Shown here: piece after piece, positions 43,171 through 52,049 of the stretch | Layout: each line of letters begins with the position of its first letter | Numbering within the stretch: position 1 is the stretch's first letter | Assembly: GCF_000024545.1 (NCBI RefSeq) | Contig: NC_013947.1 | Span: 3,968,001 to 4,032,000, forward strand | Source: Stackebrandtia nassauensis DSM 44728 | Lineage (GTDB): Bacteria; Actinomycetota; Actinomycetes; Mycobacteriales; Micromonosporaceae | Length of the DNA stretch: 64,000 nucleotides | Direction: 5' to 3' | The notes under the pieces: generated by a model | Databases searched by the model: none | The model's input: the letters and a program-made list of their open reading frames with translations, nothing else | Told to the model about the DNA's origin: nothing | Position numbers and translations under genes: made by a program

Positions 43171-43221
43171 CGTCGGGCCGCCCGCACCGTCGGGCCGCCC
43201 GCACCGTCGGGCCGCCCGCAC
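43171..43221. repeat. 17-bp tandem repeat, three copies
   Basis: CGTCGGGCCGCCCGCAC occurs three times head to tail without mismatches in the 364-bp gap between the DinB-like gene and uvrB. A further partial copy precedes it. It is non-coding in the annotated frames. Confidence 0.8.
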
Positions 43222-43328
43222 CGCCAAGCCAGCTAGCTGTTACTGCCGTATCGGTCCGCCCCTCAGTCAGAGGAGGCCTTCGGCCGCAGGCCGACCCGGC
43301 GAAGCCGGGGCCGCGCGCAGCGCGGCGG

Positions 43329-43376
43329 GCCTCGGCTTTGGGTTGGGCGCGCGAGCGTGGGCTCGACAGCCGAGGC
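43329..43376. repeat. Inverted repeat near the uvrB 3' end
   Basis: GCCTCGGCT (43329-43337) and AGCCGAGGC (43368-43376) form a perfect 9-bp stem around 30 nt, 18 nt beyond the uvrB stop. It may act as a uvrB terminator on the minus strand. The remainder of the 43031-43394 gap is GC-rich with several short stems and no gene. Confidence 0.4.
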
Positions 43377-43394
43377 TCGGTGCCGAGTTGGGGG

Positions 43395-45494
43395 TCAGCT
43401 GGCTCCGGCTTCGTCGAACTGGCGCAGTTCGCGTTTGAGTTCGGCGATCTCGTCGCGGTAGCGGGCGGCGACCTCGAACTGGAGTTCTCTTGCCGCCGTG
43501 AGCATCTGGTCGTTGAGGGTGGCGATCATCGAGGTCAGTTCCTCGCGGGGGACGCCCTCGCCGGAGGCGACCACCGCTCCGGCCCGGCTGCGGGTCTGCG
43601 GGACCGGGGCCTTGCCCCGGCTCTGTTGCCGGCCCGAGCCGCCCACCAGGGTCTCGGTGTCGTCCGCGGTGGCGTAGATGTCATCGAGGATGTCGCCGAT
43701 GCGTTTGCGCAGCGGCGTCGGGTCGATGCCGTGCTCCTTGTTGTGCGCGATCTGCTTCTCGCGACGGCGATCGGTCTCGTCAAGGGCCTTGCGCATCGAG
43801 TCGGTGATCTTGTCGGCGTACATGATCACCTGGCCCGAGACGTTACGGGCCGCGCGGCCGATGGTCTGGATCAGCGAGGTGCCCGAACGCAGGAAGCCCT
43901 CCTTGTCCGCGTCCAGGATCGCCACCAGCGACACCTCGGGCAGGTCGAGGCCCTCCCGGAGCAGGTTGATGCCGACCAGGACGTCGAACTCCCCCGCCCG
44001 CAGTTCGCGCAGCAGCTCCACCCGCCGCAGTGTGTCTACTTCGGAGTGCAGGTAGCGGACCCGGATGTTGTTGTCCAGGAAGTAGTCGGTGAGGTCCTCG
44101 GCCATCTTCTTGGTCAGCGTGGTGACCAAGACCCGCTCGTTGGCCTTGGCGCGTTCGGTGATCTCGTGCATGAGGTCGTCGATCTGGCCCTTGGTCTGCC
44201 GCACCACCACCTGCGGGTCCACCAGGCCGGTGGGCCGGATGACCTGCTCGGCGTACTGGCCCTTGGCCTGTTCCAGCTCCCACGGGCCGGGCGTGGCCGA
44301 CATGTACACCGTCTGGCCCACCCGCTCGCGGAACTCGTCGAAGCGCAGCGGGCGGTTGTCCATGGCGCTGGGCAGCCGGAAACCGTGCTCCACCAGGGTG
44401 CGTTTGCGGGACGCGTCGCCCTCGTACATGCCGCCGATCTGCGGCACCGTCTGGTGCGACTCGTCGATGATGGTGATGAAGTTCTCCGGGAAGTAGTCCA
44501 GCAGCGTGTACGGCGGTTCCCCGGCGGAGCGGCCGTCGAAGTGCCGCGAGTAGTTCTCGATGCCGGAGCAGGAACCGATCTGGCGGATCATCTCCAGGTC
44601 ATAGGTGGTGCGCATCCGCAGCCGCTGCGACTCCAGGTGCTTGGACTGCCGTTCCAGTTCGGCCAGCCGCTCCTCCAGCTCGGCCTCGATGTCGCGCACC
44701 GCGCGTTCCTGGTTCTCGCCGCTGGTGACGTAGGCGGCGCCGGGGAAGATCACCAGTTCGGTGACGTGCCGCACCACTTCGCCGGTGAGCGGGTTGATGT
44801 AGAACAGCTTCTCGACCTCGTCACCGAACATCTCGATGCGCACCGCCAGTTCCTCGTAGGCGGGGATGATGTCGATGGTGTCGCCGCGGACCCGGAAGGT
44901 GCCGCGGGTGAAGGCGTAGTCGTTGCGGGTGTACTGGATCTCGACCAGGCGACGCAGCAGCGAGTCGCGGTCGTACTCCTCCCCCACCTTCACCGTGGCG
45001 GTGTGCTTGTAGAACTCGGTGGGTGTGACCAGACCGTAGATCGCCGACACCGTCGCCACCACGACCACGTCGTTGCGGGTCAGCAGCGAGTGCATGGTGG
45101 AGTGGCGCAGCCGTTCCACCTCGTCGTTGATGGACGAGTCCTTCTCGATGTAGGTGTCGGTCTGCGGCACGTACGCCTCGGGCTGGTAGTAGTCGTAGTA
45201 CGACACGAAGTACTCGACGGCGTTGTTGGGCAGCAGTTCCCGGAACTCCTTGGCCAGCTGCGCGGCCAGGGTCTTGTTGTGGGCCATCACCAGTGCCGGG
45301 CGTTGCAGCCGTTCGACCAGCCACGCGGCGGTGGCGGACTTGCCGGTGCCGGTGGCTCCCAGCAGCACCACGTCGCGTTCGTCGCCGTTGATGCGGCGGG
45401 CGAGTTCGGTGATGGCCGTGGGCTGGTCACCGGAGGGTTCGTAGTCGCTGACGACGGTGAAGGTCCCGTCGGTACGTGGAATCTCGATGGTCAC
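43395..45494 (-). CDS. uvrB: Excinuclease ABC subunit B
   Basis: 699 residues from GTG 45494. Helicase motifs are complete: Walker A GATGTGKS, the beta-hairpin region [34 protein letters not shown] (motif II region), [13 protein letters not shown], and QTIGRAARN (motif VI). A C-terminal UVR domain ([20 protein letters not shown]) ends the protein. UvrB loads damaged-DNA recognition by UvrA and recruits UvrC in nucleotide excision repair. A longer frame from 45539 adds 15 unlikely residues. Its start region faces a divergent membrane-anchored protein gene 73 bp away. Confidence 0.96.
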   Translation of the reverse strand: MTIEIPRTDGTFTVVSDYEPSGDQPTAITELARRINGDERDVVLLGATGTGKSATAAWLVERLQRPALVMAHNKTLAAQLAKEFRELLPNNAVEYFVSYYDYYQPEAYVPQTDTYIEKDSSINDEVERLRHSTMHSLLTRNDVVVVATVSAIYGLVTPTEFYKHTATVKVGEEYDRDSLLRRLVEIQYTRNDYAFTRGTFRVRGDTIDIIPAYEELAVRIEMFGDEVEKLFYINPLTGEVVRHVTELVIFPGAAYVTSGENQERAVRDIEAELEERLAELERQSKHLESQRLRMRTTYDLEMIRQIGSCSGIENYSRHFDGRSAGEPPYTLLDYFPENFITIIDESHQTVPQIGGMYEGDASRKRTLVEHGFRLPSAMDNRPLRFDEFRERVGQTVYMSATPGPWELEQAKGQYAEQVIRPTGLVDPQVVVRQTKGQIDDLMHEITERAKANERVLVTTLTKKMAEDLTDYFLDNNIRVRYLHSEVDTLRRVELLRELRAGEFDVLVGINLLREGLDLPEVSLVAILDADKEGFLRSGTSLIQTIGRAARNVSGQVIMYADKITDSMRKALDETDRRREKQIAHNKEHGIDPTPLRKRIGDILDDIYATADDTETLVGGSGRQQSRGKAPVPQTRSRAGAVVASGEGVPREELTSMIATLNDQMLTAARELQFEVAARYRDEIAELKRELRQFDEAGAS

Positions 45495-45567
45495 GTCCAC
45501 CAAAGTACGCCCCGGGTACGACGGGGCGGGCGATACCAATTACCTCCGGGCGGCTGACTCGTTGGAC

Positions 45568-47019
45568 ATGGATGTGGGTATATCGAGCGAGCAACGCGAT
45601 AAGTTCCGGCGCATGCTGGCCTGGGTCGTCTGTGCCGCGGTGATCGCCGGGGTCGGCTGGACCGGCGCCAGCTGCCTGCGGCAGCAGGCCGACGATCCGC
45701 GGCCCATGACCGACGCGGAGGCACAGCGGCTGTCGCGCGTCAACGTCAACAACTACAAGGCCGGTGCGGTGCCGTTCACCGCCGACCTGCCCGACTCGGC
45801 CGGGGGCGGTGGGTTCGACGGCCAGATCGACTGGTCGCAACCGGTCATGCACGCCGAGGTGGCCAAGGAGGGCAAGTCCACCCCGCACACCCTGGTGCAG
45901 GCCGTCCCGGGCCTGGTCGCCTCCCGCGAGGGCACCACCCGCGCCGACGCCCCGGTTCCCGAGGACGACTGGACCGTGCGGCACATGGGCCAGGAGAACC
46001 GGCGCGGCGACGACCCGCAGGCCGCCACCGTCGACATCATCGCCTCGGCGGTGCTGACGCTGCGGTCCGGACGGGCGGCGGACTCCCAGATCCTCAAGGC
46101 CAAGGGCTCGTGGCTGCGGCAGGGCGTCATCGACGGCGCCACAGTGGACGTGTTCCGGGCGCCGCTGTTGCTGGACGCGGCGGCCTCCGATGACGGCCAG
46201 AAGCTGCCCGAGGCGGTGTTCTGGGTCGACGGCGAGTCCCGGTTGCGCCGCATCCAGTTCAACCCCGGAGCCACCAGTCTGGCCACCGTCGACTTCCTGC
46301 TGTCCAAGAAGGACGTGGCGAAGGTGCACCCGGTGGACCTGCTGGGCGGTGCCCCGATCGACCCCCGCAAGGTCACCAAGGCCGAGGCCGAGAACCTGGC
46401 GGGACTACGGCAGCGCAACAGTCTCGGCGGCGCCGACGCCGACATCACGCTGCCGGTCGCCGACGGGAAGGTCATCCGCGCCAAGGGTTACGTCGACTGG
46501 CGCGCCCCCATGGCCTACCTCGCGGTCGACGCCCCCGGCAAGAAGAACGACGGCCTGCTGTTCGTCCTGCCCTCGGGTGCGGCGACCCTGCGGACCGAGG
46601 TCGACGGCAAACCGCCGCTGCAACCGCAGGCGAACGGCTGGAAGGCCCAGGCGTGGTCGGAACGCTCCGAGGACGGCAAGCCCAGCGACATCGACGCGCT
46701 GCTGTTCAAGGTGCTGTCCATGGCCAACCCCCAGATCGACAACGCGACCGTCGTCAAGGACAAGGCGGCCTGGCTGCGCGAGGACAAACTCGGTTCCACG
46801 GCCACCGAGGTGTACGAGTACCCGATCCCGGGCGACCCGGACACCGACGAACCCGGCCAGGCCGCGTTCCGCTACTGGATCGGCTCCAAGGACGACGCCC
46901 TGCACCGCATCGAGATGCGCACCCGCAAGCTCGGCATGGCACACGTCGACCTGAAGCCGACCGACCAACCGGCGGCGGTGGTCGTTCCGGCCCCCGTCGC
47001 GGCGGGCCTGGGCGGCTGA
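45568..47019 (+). CDS. Uncharacterised membrane-anchored extracytoplasmic protein
   Basis: 483 residues from ATG 45568. One N-terminal transmembrane or signal segment (~16-38, MLAWVVCAAVIAGVGWTG) is followed by ASCLR, which is only a poor lipobox. The rest is extracytoplasmic with two similar halves. Each half carries a PVADGKVIRAKGYVDW-like or GGFDGQIDWSQP-like strand and a later WLRQ/WLREDK block, suggesting an internal duplication of a LppX/LprG-type or beta-rich domain. I do not recognise a named family. It is divergent from uvrB, but no functional link is evident. Confidence 0.65.
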   Translation: MDVGISSEQRDKFRRMLAWVVCAAVIAGVGWTGASCLRQQADDPRPMTDAEAQRLSRVNVNNYKAGAVPFTADLPDSAGGGGFDGQIDWSQPVMHAEVAKEGKSTPHTLVQAVPGLVASREGTTRADAPVPEDDWTVRHMGQENRRGDDPQAATVDIIASAVLTLRSGRAADSQILKAKGSWLRQGVIDGATVDVFRAPLLLDAAASDDGQKLPEAVFWVDGESRLRRIQFNPGATSLATVDFLLSKKDVAKVHPVDLLGGAPIDPRKVTKAEAENLAGLRQRNSLGGADADITLPVADGKVIRAKGYVDWRAPMAYLAVDAPGKKNDGLLFVLPSGAATLRTEVDGKPPLQPQANGWKAQAWSERSEDGKPSDIDALLFKVLSMANPQIDNATVVKDKAAWLREDKLGSTATEVYEYPIPGDPDTDEPGQAAFRYWIGSKDDALHRIEMRTRKLGMAHVDLKPTDQPAAVVVPAPVAAGLGG

Positions 47020-47220
47020 GCGGCCTGGGAGGGCGCCAGCGGCGGCGCCGGACGTTGTGGCTGACCGGCCGCTGCCGTGGTGGCCGGGTCAGCGCTCACC
47101 GACGCGACTACTGGATCTGCGGCCCCGACCGCGATGGCCGCGACCGACGCTGTCGGCTGCTGTGGCTGGCCCCCCGCCGTCGGCGACGCTGAGGCCAAGG
47201 CCGTGCCGCCGAGCCCGAGC

Positions 47221-47253
47221 AGCTAGCGTGCGCGGACGCGCCGCGCGCTAGCT
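47221..47253. terminator. Stem-loop between convergent genes
   Basis: AGCTAGCG (47221-47228) pairs with CGCTAGCT (47246-47253), and the stem continues as GCGCGG/CCGCGC with one bulged T. It lies 30 nt from the coaE stop and downstream of the plus-strand membrane-protein gene, so it could terminate either transcript. The 263-bp gap holds nothing else. Confidence 0.5.
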
Positions 47254-47282
47254 CAGCGAGCGTGGCTGTTGGGCGTCGCGGG

Positions 47283-48470
47283 TCAGGCTGGGTGCCAGTT
47301 GGTGCGCTTGGCCCAGTCCTCGGCGCGCGGGAGCGCCAGGTCGAACCAGGGTTCCTTGGCGTCGGCGTAGTCCGACGTCGTGGCGTGATCGTTGGCCAGC
47401 GCGCGTTTGTGGTGGGCATAGTCGTCGCGCGCGGCCGTGTCGGCGCGCAGCCAGTCGACGAACAGCAGCGCGTAGCGCCAGCCCGCCGAGTCGACCTGTC
47501 GAATGTGGATCTGGGTGATGTTGCGCGGGTCGCAGCCGCAGTGCATCCGCTTGCGCCACTGCGAGACCTCGGGCGCGAACGGTTTGGGGGTGTCGTTGGT
47601 GATGCCCTCCAGCCGCGGGAACCCGGCGGCGGCGAGCTGTTCGGCCGCCGCGTCGGCGTCGGCCAGGTCGGCGACGGTGATCTGGATGTCGATGACGTCC
47701 TTGGCGACCAGCCCGGGAACCGCGGTCGATCCCACGTGGTCGACCCGCAAAGCCTTGTCGCCCATGACGTGCCGCAGCCGAGCGGCGAGACGCTCGAAGC
47801 GGGACGGCCACTGGGGACTGTAGTCGGCCATCGTGATGGTCTCGGAGCGCCGGGCGATGCGGCGGTTTCTCTTGTTGTCCTCGAAGGGAACCAGGCGCTC
47901 GTGCCACAGCGCGTCGACGGCGGCGTTGAGGTCGTCGACGGTTCCGGCGTTGTCGATGACGACGTCGGCGACCGCGCGTCGCACGTCGTCGGACGCCTGG
48001 GCGGCGATGCGGGCCTGGGCTTGCTCGGCGGGCAGCCCGCGAGCCGTCAAGCGCTCCAGCCGCAGCTCGTGGGAGGCTTCCACGACGATGACGAGATCGA
48101 AGGTGGGCGCCAGTCCGACCTCGGCCAGCAGCGGCACGTCGTTGACGACGATCGCGTCGTCGGCGGCGGCCTCGGCGAGTTCGACGGACCGTTGCCGCAC
48201 CAGCGGATGGATGATGGCCTCCAGCCGGGTGCGGGCCTCGGGATCGGCGAACACCCGTTGGGCCAGGGCGGCGCGGTCGAGGGCGCCGGTGGCGTCCAGG
48301 ATGTCGGCGCCGAAGGTGTCGGCGACCTTGGCCAGGCCCGGGGTTCCGGGGGCGATGACCTCGCGGGCCAGGACGTCGGAGTCGATGAGCACCGCTCCCA
48401 GTTCGGTCAGTCGACGGGCCACCGTACTCTTTCCGGCGCCGATACCGCCGGTCAATCCCACACTCAGCAC
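47283..48470 (-). CDS. coaE: Dephospho-CoA kinase fused to a GrpB/UPF0157 domain
   Basis: 395 residues from GTG 48470. The N-terminal ~200 residues are CoaE: P-loop LTGGIGAGKSTVARRL (~6-21), substrate residues in DSDVLAREVIAPGTPG, and HPLVRQR. The enzyme phosphorylates the 3'-hydroxyl of dephospho-CoA, the last step of CoA synthesis. Residues ~215-390 form a GrpB/UPF0157 nucleotidyltransferase-like domain (VDHVGSTAVPGLVAKDVIDI, ending DWAKRTNW). This fusion is known in mycobacteria and other actinobacteria. The much longer frame reported through the hydrolase gene is spurious. Confidence 0.93.
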   Translation of the reverse strand: MLSVGLTGGIGAGKSTVARRLTELGAVLIDSDVLAREVIAPGTPGLAKVADTFGADILDATGALDRAALAQRVFADPEARTRLEAIIHPLVRQRSVELAEAAADDAIVVNDVPLLAEVGLAPTFDLVIVVEASHELRLERLTARGLPAEQAQARIAAQASDDVRRAVADVVIDNAGTVDDLNAAVDALWHERLVPFEDNKRNRRIARRSETITMADYSPQWPSRFERLAARLRHVMGDKALRVDHVGSTAVPGLVAKDVIDIQITVADLADADAAAEQLAAAGFPRLEGITNDTPKPFAPEVSQWRKRMHCGCDPRNITQIHIRQVDSAGWRYALLFVDWLRADTAARDDYAHHKRALANDHATTSDYADAKEPWFDLALPRAEDWAKRTNWHPA

Positions 48471-48520
48471 GGGTTGATTCTGGACTGTGGCCGAGGAGCG
48501 GCGAAACGGGGCCCGGTCGG

Positions 48521-49378
48521 TCAGTGAGCCGCGCGCTCGGCGACGAACTCGCGGATGTGGCCCGCCAGCGCCGTGGGCTGGTCCAGCGGGATGAGGGCGT
48601 CGGTGTCGTCCACTACCGTCAGCCGGGCGTCGGGCAGCAGTTCGGCCAGCCGTTCGCCGTGCTCGGGCGGCATGACGCGGTCGTTCTTCGCCCACACGAC
48701 GAGGACGGGGCGGTCGAAGCCGGGCAGGCGGGTGGCGTTGTCCAGCAACAGTTTCCGGTTCGACGCGATCGACCGCAGGGTCCGGGTCGCGTCGCGGGCC
48801 ACGGCGACGTCGCCGATGACGGGTGTCACCCATCCGGCGGTGACCGCGTCGCCGCGCCGGGTCAGCCAGCCGAACACGAACGGCAGCCGCCGCATCGGTT
48901 TGAGCCGCAGCTGCCGCATGAAAAGCCCGAACAGTCGCGGCGGGAGTTTGCCGGTGAGGACGAGCGCCCTGCCGGTCAGTCCGGGCGGCAGGTTGTCGAA
49001 GGCCTCGCACGACACCAGGACCGCCCGCGCGACGGACGCGGCGGGTTCGGCCATGAGCAGTTGGACGACCGCGCCTCCGGTGTCGTTGCCGACGAGCGTG
49101 ACATCGGTGAGGCCGAGCCGATCGACGAACTCCGCGAGCAGCCGCGCGACGCCCGGCAGCGAGAGGTCGGCGCCGTGGGACATCGCGTGCCGGTGAGCAC
49201 CCAGCGGCAGCACCGGGACCACGCACCGGTATTCGGGGGCGAGCTCGGCGACGACGTCGGTCCACAGCGTCTCGTCCATGAGCAGGCCGTGGACGAGTAC
49301 GAGGACGGGTTTGGTGCCGCCGGTGTCGAGGTAGTCGATGGTGCCGGCGGACAGATCGATGTTCTTCGTTTTCCACAT
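48521..49378 (-). CDS. Alpha/beta-fold hydrolase with Asp nucleophile and no evident catalytic His
   Basis: 285 residues from ATG 49378. The oxyanion region LVLVHGLLMDETLW (~27-40) and nucleophile elbow LVGNDTGG (D99) place it near haloalkane dehalogenase and epoxide hydrolase relatives, which use Asp. The usual acid segment WAKNDRVMP is present. At the position where the catalytic His normally stands (VVDDTDALIPLDQP, ~255-268) there is Asp-Ala, so the triad looks incomplete. The protein may be inactive as a hydrolase or use another His. A TetR gene lies just upstream with a palindromic operator in the 32-bp gap. Confidence 0.82.
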   Translation of the reverse strand: MWKTKNIDLSAGTIDYLDTGGTKPVLVLVHGLLMDETLWTDVVAELAPEYRCVVPVLPLGAHRHAMSHGADLSLPGVARLLAEFVDRLGLTDVTLVGNDTGGAVVQLLMAEPAASVARAVLVSCEAFDNLPPGLTGRALVLTGKLPPRLFGLFMRQLRLKPMRRLPFVFGWLTRRGDAVTAGWVTPVIGDVAVARDATRTLRSIASNRKLLLDNATRLPGFDRPVLVVWAKNDRVMPPEHGERLAELLPDARLTVVDDTDALIPLDQPTALAGHIREFVAERAAH

Positions 49379-49385
49379 GGCTCAA

Positions 49386-49403
49386 GTGAACCACATGGTT
49401 CAC
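49386..49403. promoter_or_regulatory. Palindromic operator between TetR and hydrolase genes
   Basis: GTGAACCA-CA-TGGTTCAC has perfect 8-bp arms around two bases. It fills most of the 32-bp gap between the TetR stop (49411) and the hydrolase start (49378). The size and symmetry suit a TetR-family dimer, so the regulator probably controls its downstream neighbour from this site. Confidence 0.65.
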
Positions 49404-49410
49404 AAAATGG

Positions 49411-50013
49411 CTACTCCCCGGCGGCCTCTTCACGTTCGATCGCCCGCACCAGCGCCGCCAGACCGGTCTCGGGGCCCTCCTCGTCGCCGGTGACCCGGCG
49501 GTGCATCAGGAAACCCCGCATCGTCGCCAGGATCATCTGGGACACCCCGGTCTTGCGTTCGTCGCTCCATTCCGTGGGGCACAACGACTTGAGCACGGGA
49601 ATGTACTGTCCGGTGGCCTCGCGGCCCAGATCGGCGTAGCGCACCGGGTCCTGCATCGCCAGCCCCATGGCCTGACTGAGCACGGCCGACTCCGCGCCGA
49701 TGAGGATCGGCCAGATCTCCGCGACCCGTTCGGCGAGCGTGGGACGTTCGGCGATCGCCGTCAGCGCCGCCTTGTCGATCCGCCGCTGCCGCAACTGCCG
49801 CACCGCCTGCGCCAACACGTCCTCGGCGCCGTCGAAGTGGTACAGCAGCACCTTGTGGGTCGTGCCCGCCGCCCTGGCCGCCCGACGCAGCGAGAAGTCG
49901 GCCAGCCCGTTGGCGGCGAGGTCGTCGGTCACCAGTTCCAGGAGTTCGTCCCGGCGGGCGTTTCCGCGAGGTGTGCCCGTGGAGCGCCGGTAGCCCGCCT
50001 GCGTGTCAGCCAT
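49411..50013 (-). CDS. TetR-family regulator
   Basis: 200 residues from ATG 50013; an in-frame start at 50100 adds 29 residues that look non-coding. The N-terminal helix-turn-helix is typical (RRDELLELVTDDLAANGLAD, then FSLRRAARAAGTTHKVLLYH and FDGAEDVLAQ). The C-terminal ligand-binding domain is Leu/Ala-rich and unassigned. It precedes the hydrolase gene on the same strand, with a palindrome between them. Ligand unknown. Confidence 0.9.
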   Translation of the reverse strand: MADTQAGYRRSTGTPRGNARRDELLELVTDDLAANGLADFSLRRAARAAGTTHKVLLYHFDGAEDVLAQAVRQLRQRRIDKAALTAIAERPTLAERVAEIWPILIGAESAVLSQAMGLAMQDPVRYADLGREATGQYIPVLKSLCPTEWSDERKTGVSQMILATMRGFLMHRRVTGDEEGPETGLAALVRAIEREEAAGE

Positions 50014-50086
50014 GTGCGGCAAGCTACCGCACCGTGGCCGTCCGGCGGCGGCCGACGGCCGTGCCCGGCTCCGGTCGGAAACGACG

Positions 50087-50117
50087 AACGGCCCCACCAC
50101 GATGTGGTGGGGCCGTT
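50087..50117 (-). terminator. rpsA terminator hairpin
   Basis: AACGGCCCCACCAC (50087-50100) and GTGGTGGGGCCGTT (50104-50117) form a perfect 14-bp stem with a 3-nt loop, 15 nt beyond the rpsA stop on the minus strand. Confidence 0.85.
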
Positions 50118-50131
50118 GAAAACGTCAGGCT

Positions 50132-51655
50132 TTAGCTGCCCGCGAGTTTCTCGCGCAGCGCCGCCAGTGCCTCGTCGGTGGCCAGGGTCCCCGAGGGGCC
50201 CTGCTCGGCCGGAGCCGACTGAGACTGGGACTGTTGCGGTGCGGGCTTCTTGTCCCCGGCAGGCTTCTTCTCGCCGTCCGCGGACTCACCGGCACCGGCC
50301 GGGGCCTCCTTGATGACGCGCTCGGCGATCTGCTTGCCGTGCTCCTCCCAGCGGGCGCGGGCGTCGGCGTACTGCCGCTCCCACTCCTCGCGGGCCGCGT
50401 CGTACCCGTCGAGCCACTCGCCGGTCTCGGCGTCGAAGCCCTCGGGGTAGATGTAGTTGCCCTGGTCGTCGTACTGGGCGGCCATGCCGTACAGGGTCGG
50501 GTCGAACTGTTCCTCGTTCTCGACGTACGCCTCGCTGGCCTGCTTGAGCGACAGCGAGATGCGGCGACGGTCCAGGTCGATGTCGATGACCTTGACCATG
50601 GCGTCGCTGCCGACCTCGACGACCTGCTCGGGCACCTCGACGTGGCGCTCGGCCAGCTCCGAGATGTGCACCAGGCCCTCGATCCCGTCCTCGACGCGCA
50701 CGAACGCGCCGAACGGAACCAGCTTGGTGACCTTGCCCGGCACGATCTGGCCGATGGCGTGGGTGCGGGCGAACTGGCGCCACGGGTCTTCCTGGGTCGC
50801 CTTGAGCGACAGGGAAACCCGCTCGCGGTCCATGTCGACCTCGAGCACCTCGACCTCGACCTCTTTGCCGACCTCGACGACCTCGCCGGGGTGGTCGATG
50901 TGCTTCCACGACAGCTCGGACACGTGCACCAGACCGTCGACGCCACCGAGGTCCACGAAGGCCCCGAAGTTGACGATGGACGACACGACACCCTTGCGGA
51001 CCTGGCCCTTGGCGAGCTTGTTGAGGAACTCGGTGCGGACCTCGGACTGCGTCTGCTCCAGCCAGGAACGGCGGGACAGGACCACGTTGTTGCGGTTCTT
51101 GTCCAGCTCGATGATCTTGGCTTCCAGCTCCCGGCCCACGTAGGGCTGCAGGTCGCGGACCCGGCGCATCTCCACGAGGGAGGCCGGGAGGAAGCCGCGC
51201 AGGCCGATGTCGAGGATCAGACCACCCTTGACCACCTCGATGACGGAGCCGCGCACCACGCCGTCTTCTTCCTTGATCTTTTCGATCGTGCCCCAGGCGC
51301 GCTCGTACTGAGCCCGCTTCTTGGACAGGATGAGGCGGCCTTCCTTGTCCTCCTTCTGAAGGACAAGCGCTTCGACCTGGTCACCGGTCGAAACGACCTC
51401 GGCCGGATCGACGTCGTGCTTGATGGACAGCTCGCGAGAGGGGATGACCCCTTCGGTCTTGTACCCGATGTCGAGCAGGACTTCGTCCCGATCGACCTTG
51501 ACGACGGTTCCTTCGACAATGTCGCCGTCGTTGAAGTATTTGATGGTCTCGTCGATCGCGGCGAGGAGGGCTTCCTCGCTACCCAGATCGTCGACTACGA
51601 CCTTGTCGCCGCTCTCGGCGGCGGTGCTCGACTTGGCGTCGATGCTGCTCGTCAT
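50132..51655 (-). CDS. rpsA: 30S ribosomal protein S1
   Basis: 507 residues from ATG 51655. Four S1 RNA-binding repeats are visible in order: GDIVEGTVVKVDRDEVLLDI (~44), GVVRGSVIEVVKGGLILDIG, GQVRKGVVSSIVNFGAFVDL and GQIVPGKVTKLVPFGAFVRV. These are followed by an acidic spacer and a Gln/Ala/Pro-rich tail typical of actinobacterial S1. S1 binds mRNA on the small subunit and helps initiation. Downstream lies a strong terminator. The 394-bp upstream gap should hold its promoter, which I could not place. Confidence 0.95.
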   Translation of the reverse strand: MTSSIDAKSSTAAESGDKVVVDDLGSEEALLAAIDETIKYFNDGDIVEGTVVKVDRDEVLLDIGYKTEGVIPSRELSIKHDVDPAEVVSTGDQVEALVLQKEDKEGRLILSKKRAQYERAWGTIEKIKEEDGVVRGSVIEVVKGGLILDIGLRGFLPASLVEMRRVRDLQPYVGRELEAKIIELDKNRNNVVLSRRSWLEQTQSEVRTEFLNKLAKGQVRKGVVSSIVNFGAFVDLGGVDGLVHVSELSWKHIDHPGEVVEVGKEVEVEVLEVDMDRERVSLSLKATQEDPWRQFARTHAIGQIVPGKVTKLVPFGAFVRVEDGIEGLVHISELAERHVEVPEQVVEVGSDAMVKVIDIDLDRRRISLSLKQASEAYVENEEQFDPTLYGMAAQYDDQGNYIYPEGFDAETGEWLDGYDAAREEWERQYADARARWEEHGKQIAERVIKEAPAGAGESADGEKKPAGDKKPAPQQSQSQSAPAEQGPSGTLATDEALAALREKLAGS

Positions 51656-52049
51656 GTGGGCTGGTGCTTTCGGTTACAGGTGGTCACTCGTGCCTTGAGT
51701 GCGGGGCCATCTCCCTGGTCCGTGCCGGGGAATGTAGACCTGCTCCATGCCGAGGCCACTGGCACCCACAATCGCTGATCCAGACTACCGTGTCGTCTGG
51801 TACCCGCCCCGGCGCACCCTTGCGGGTGGTGGAGATCATGCGTACGCACCGCGACGACCGCCTGGGACCGCCGTCGAAGGCCCCGTGACCGACCGGGGCC
51901 ATGTCGCGACGGTTACCGGTAGCCGATGCTTCAGTGAACAGTCGCCGCGAGGCTCGAAACCGGGGCGAAAGCGACGGTAGCGTGAGAAACGGTTCACCCC
52001 ACACCAAGTTCAGGACGAGCGGACGCGTCCCGACCACGAGGTGTCCACT
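51656..52049. other. Divergent intergenic region between rpsA and the acyltransferase gene
   Basis: About 394 bp contain only a 6-bp inverted repeat (CCAGAC/GTCTGG at 51780-51785 and 51795-51800). I see no gene, riboswitch or clear consensus promoter. A long rpsA leader is likely given the strong expression expected of the gene. Confidence 0.35.

Noticed and set aside
47283-49433. Extended minus-strand frame fusing the hydrolase region to coaE
   Set aside because: The upstream part is out of frame with the hydrolase and has no homology; CoaE begins at its P-loop region at GTG 48470.
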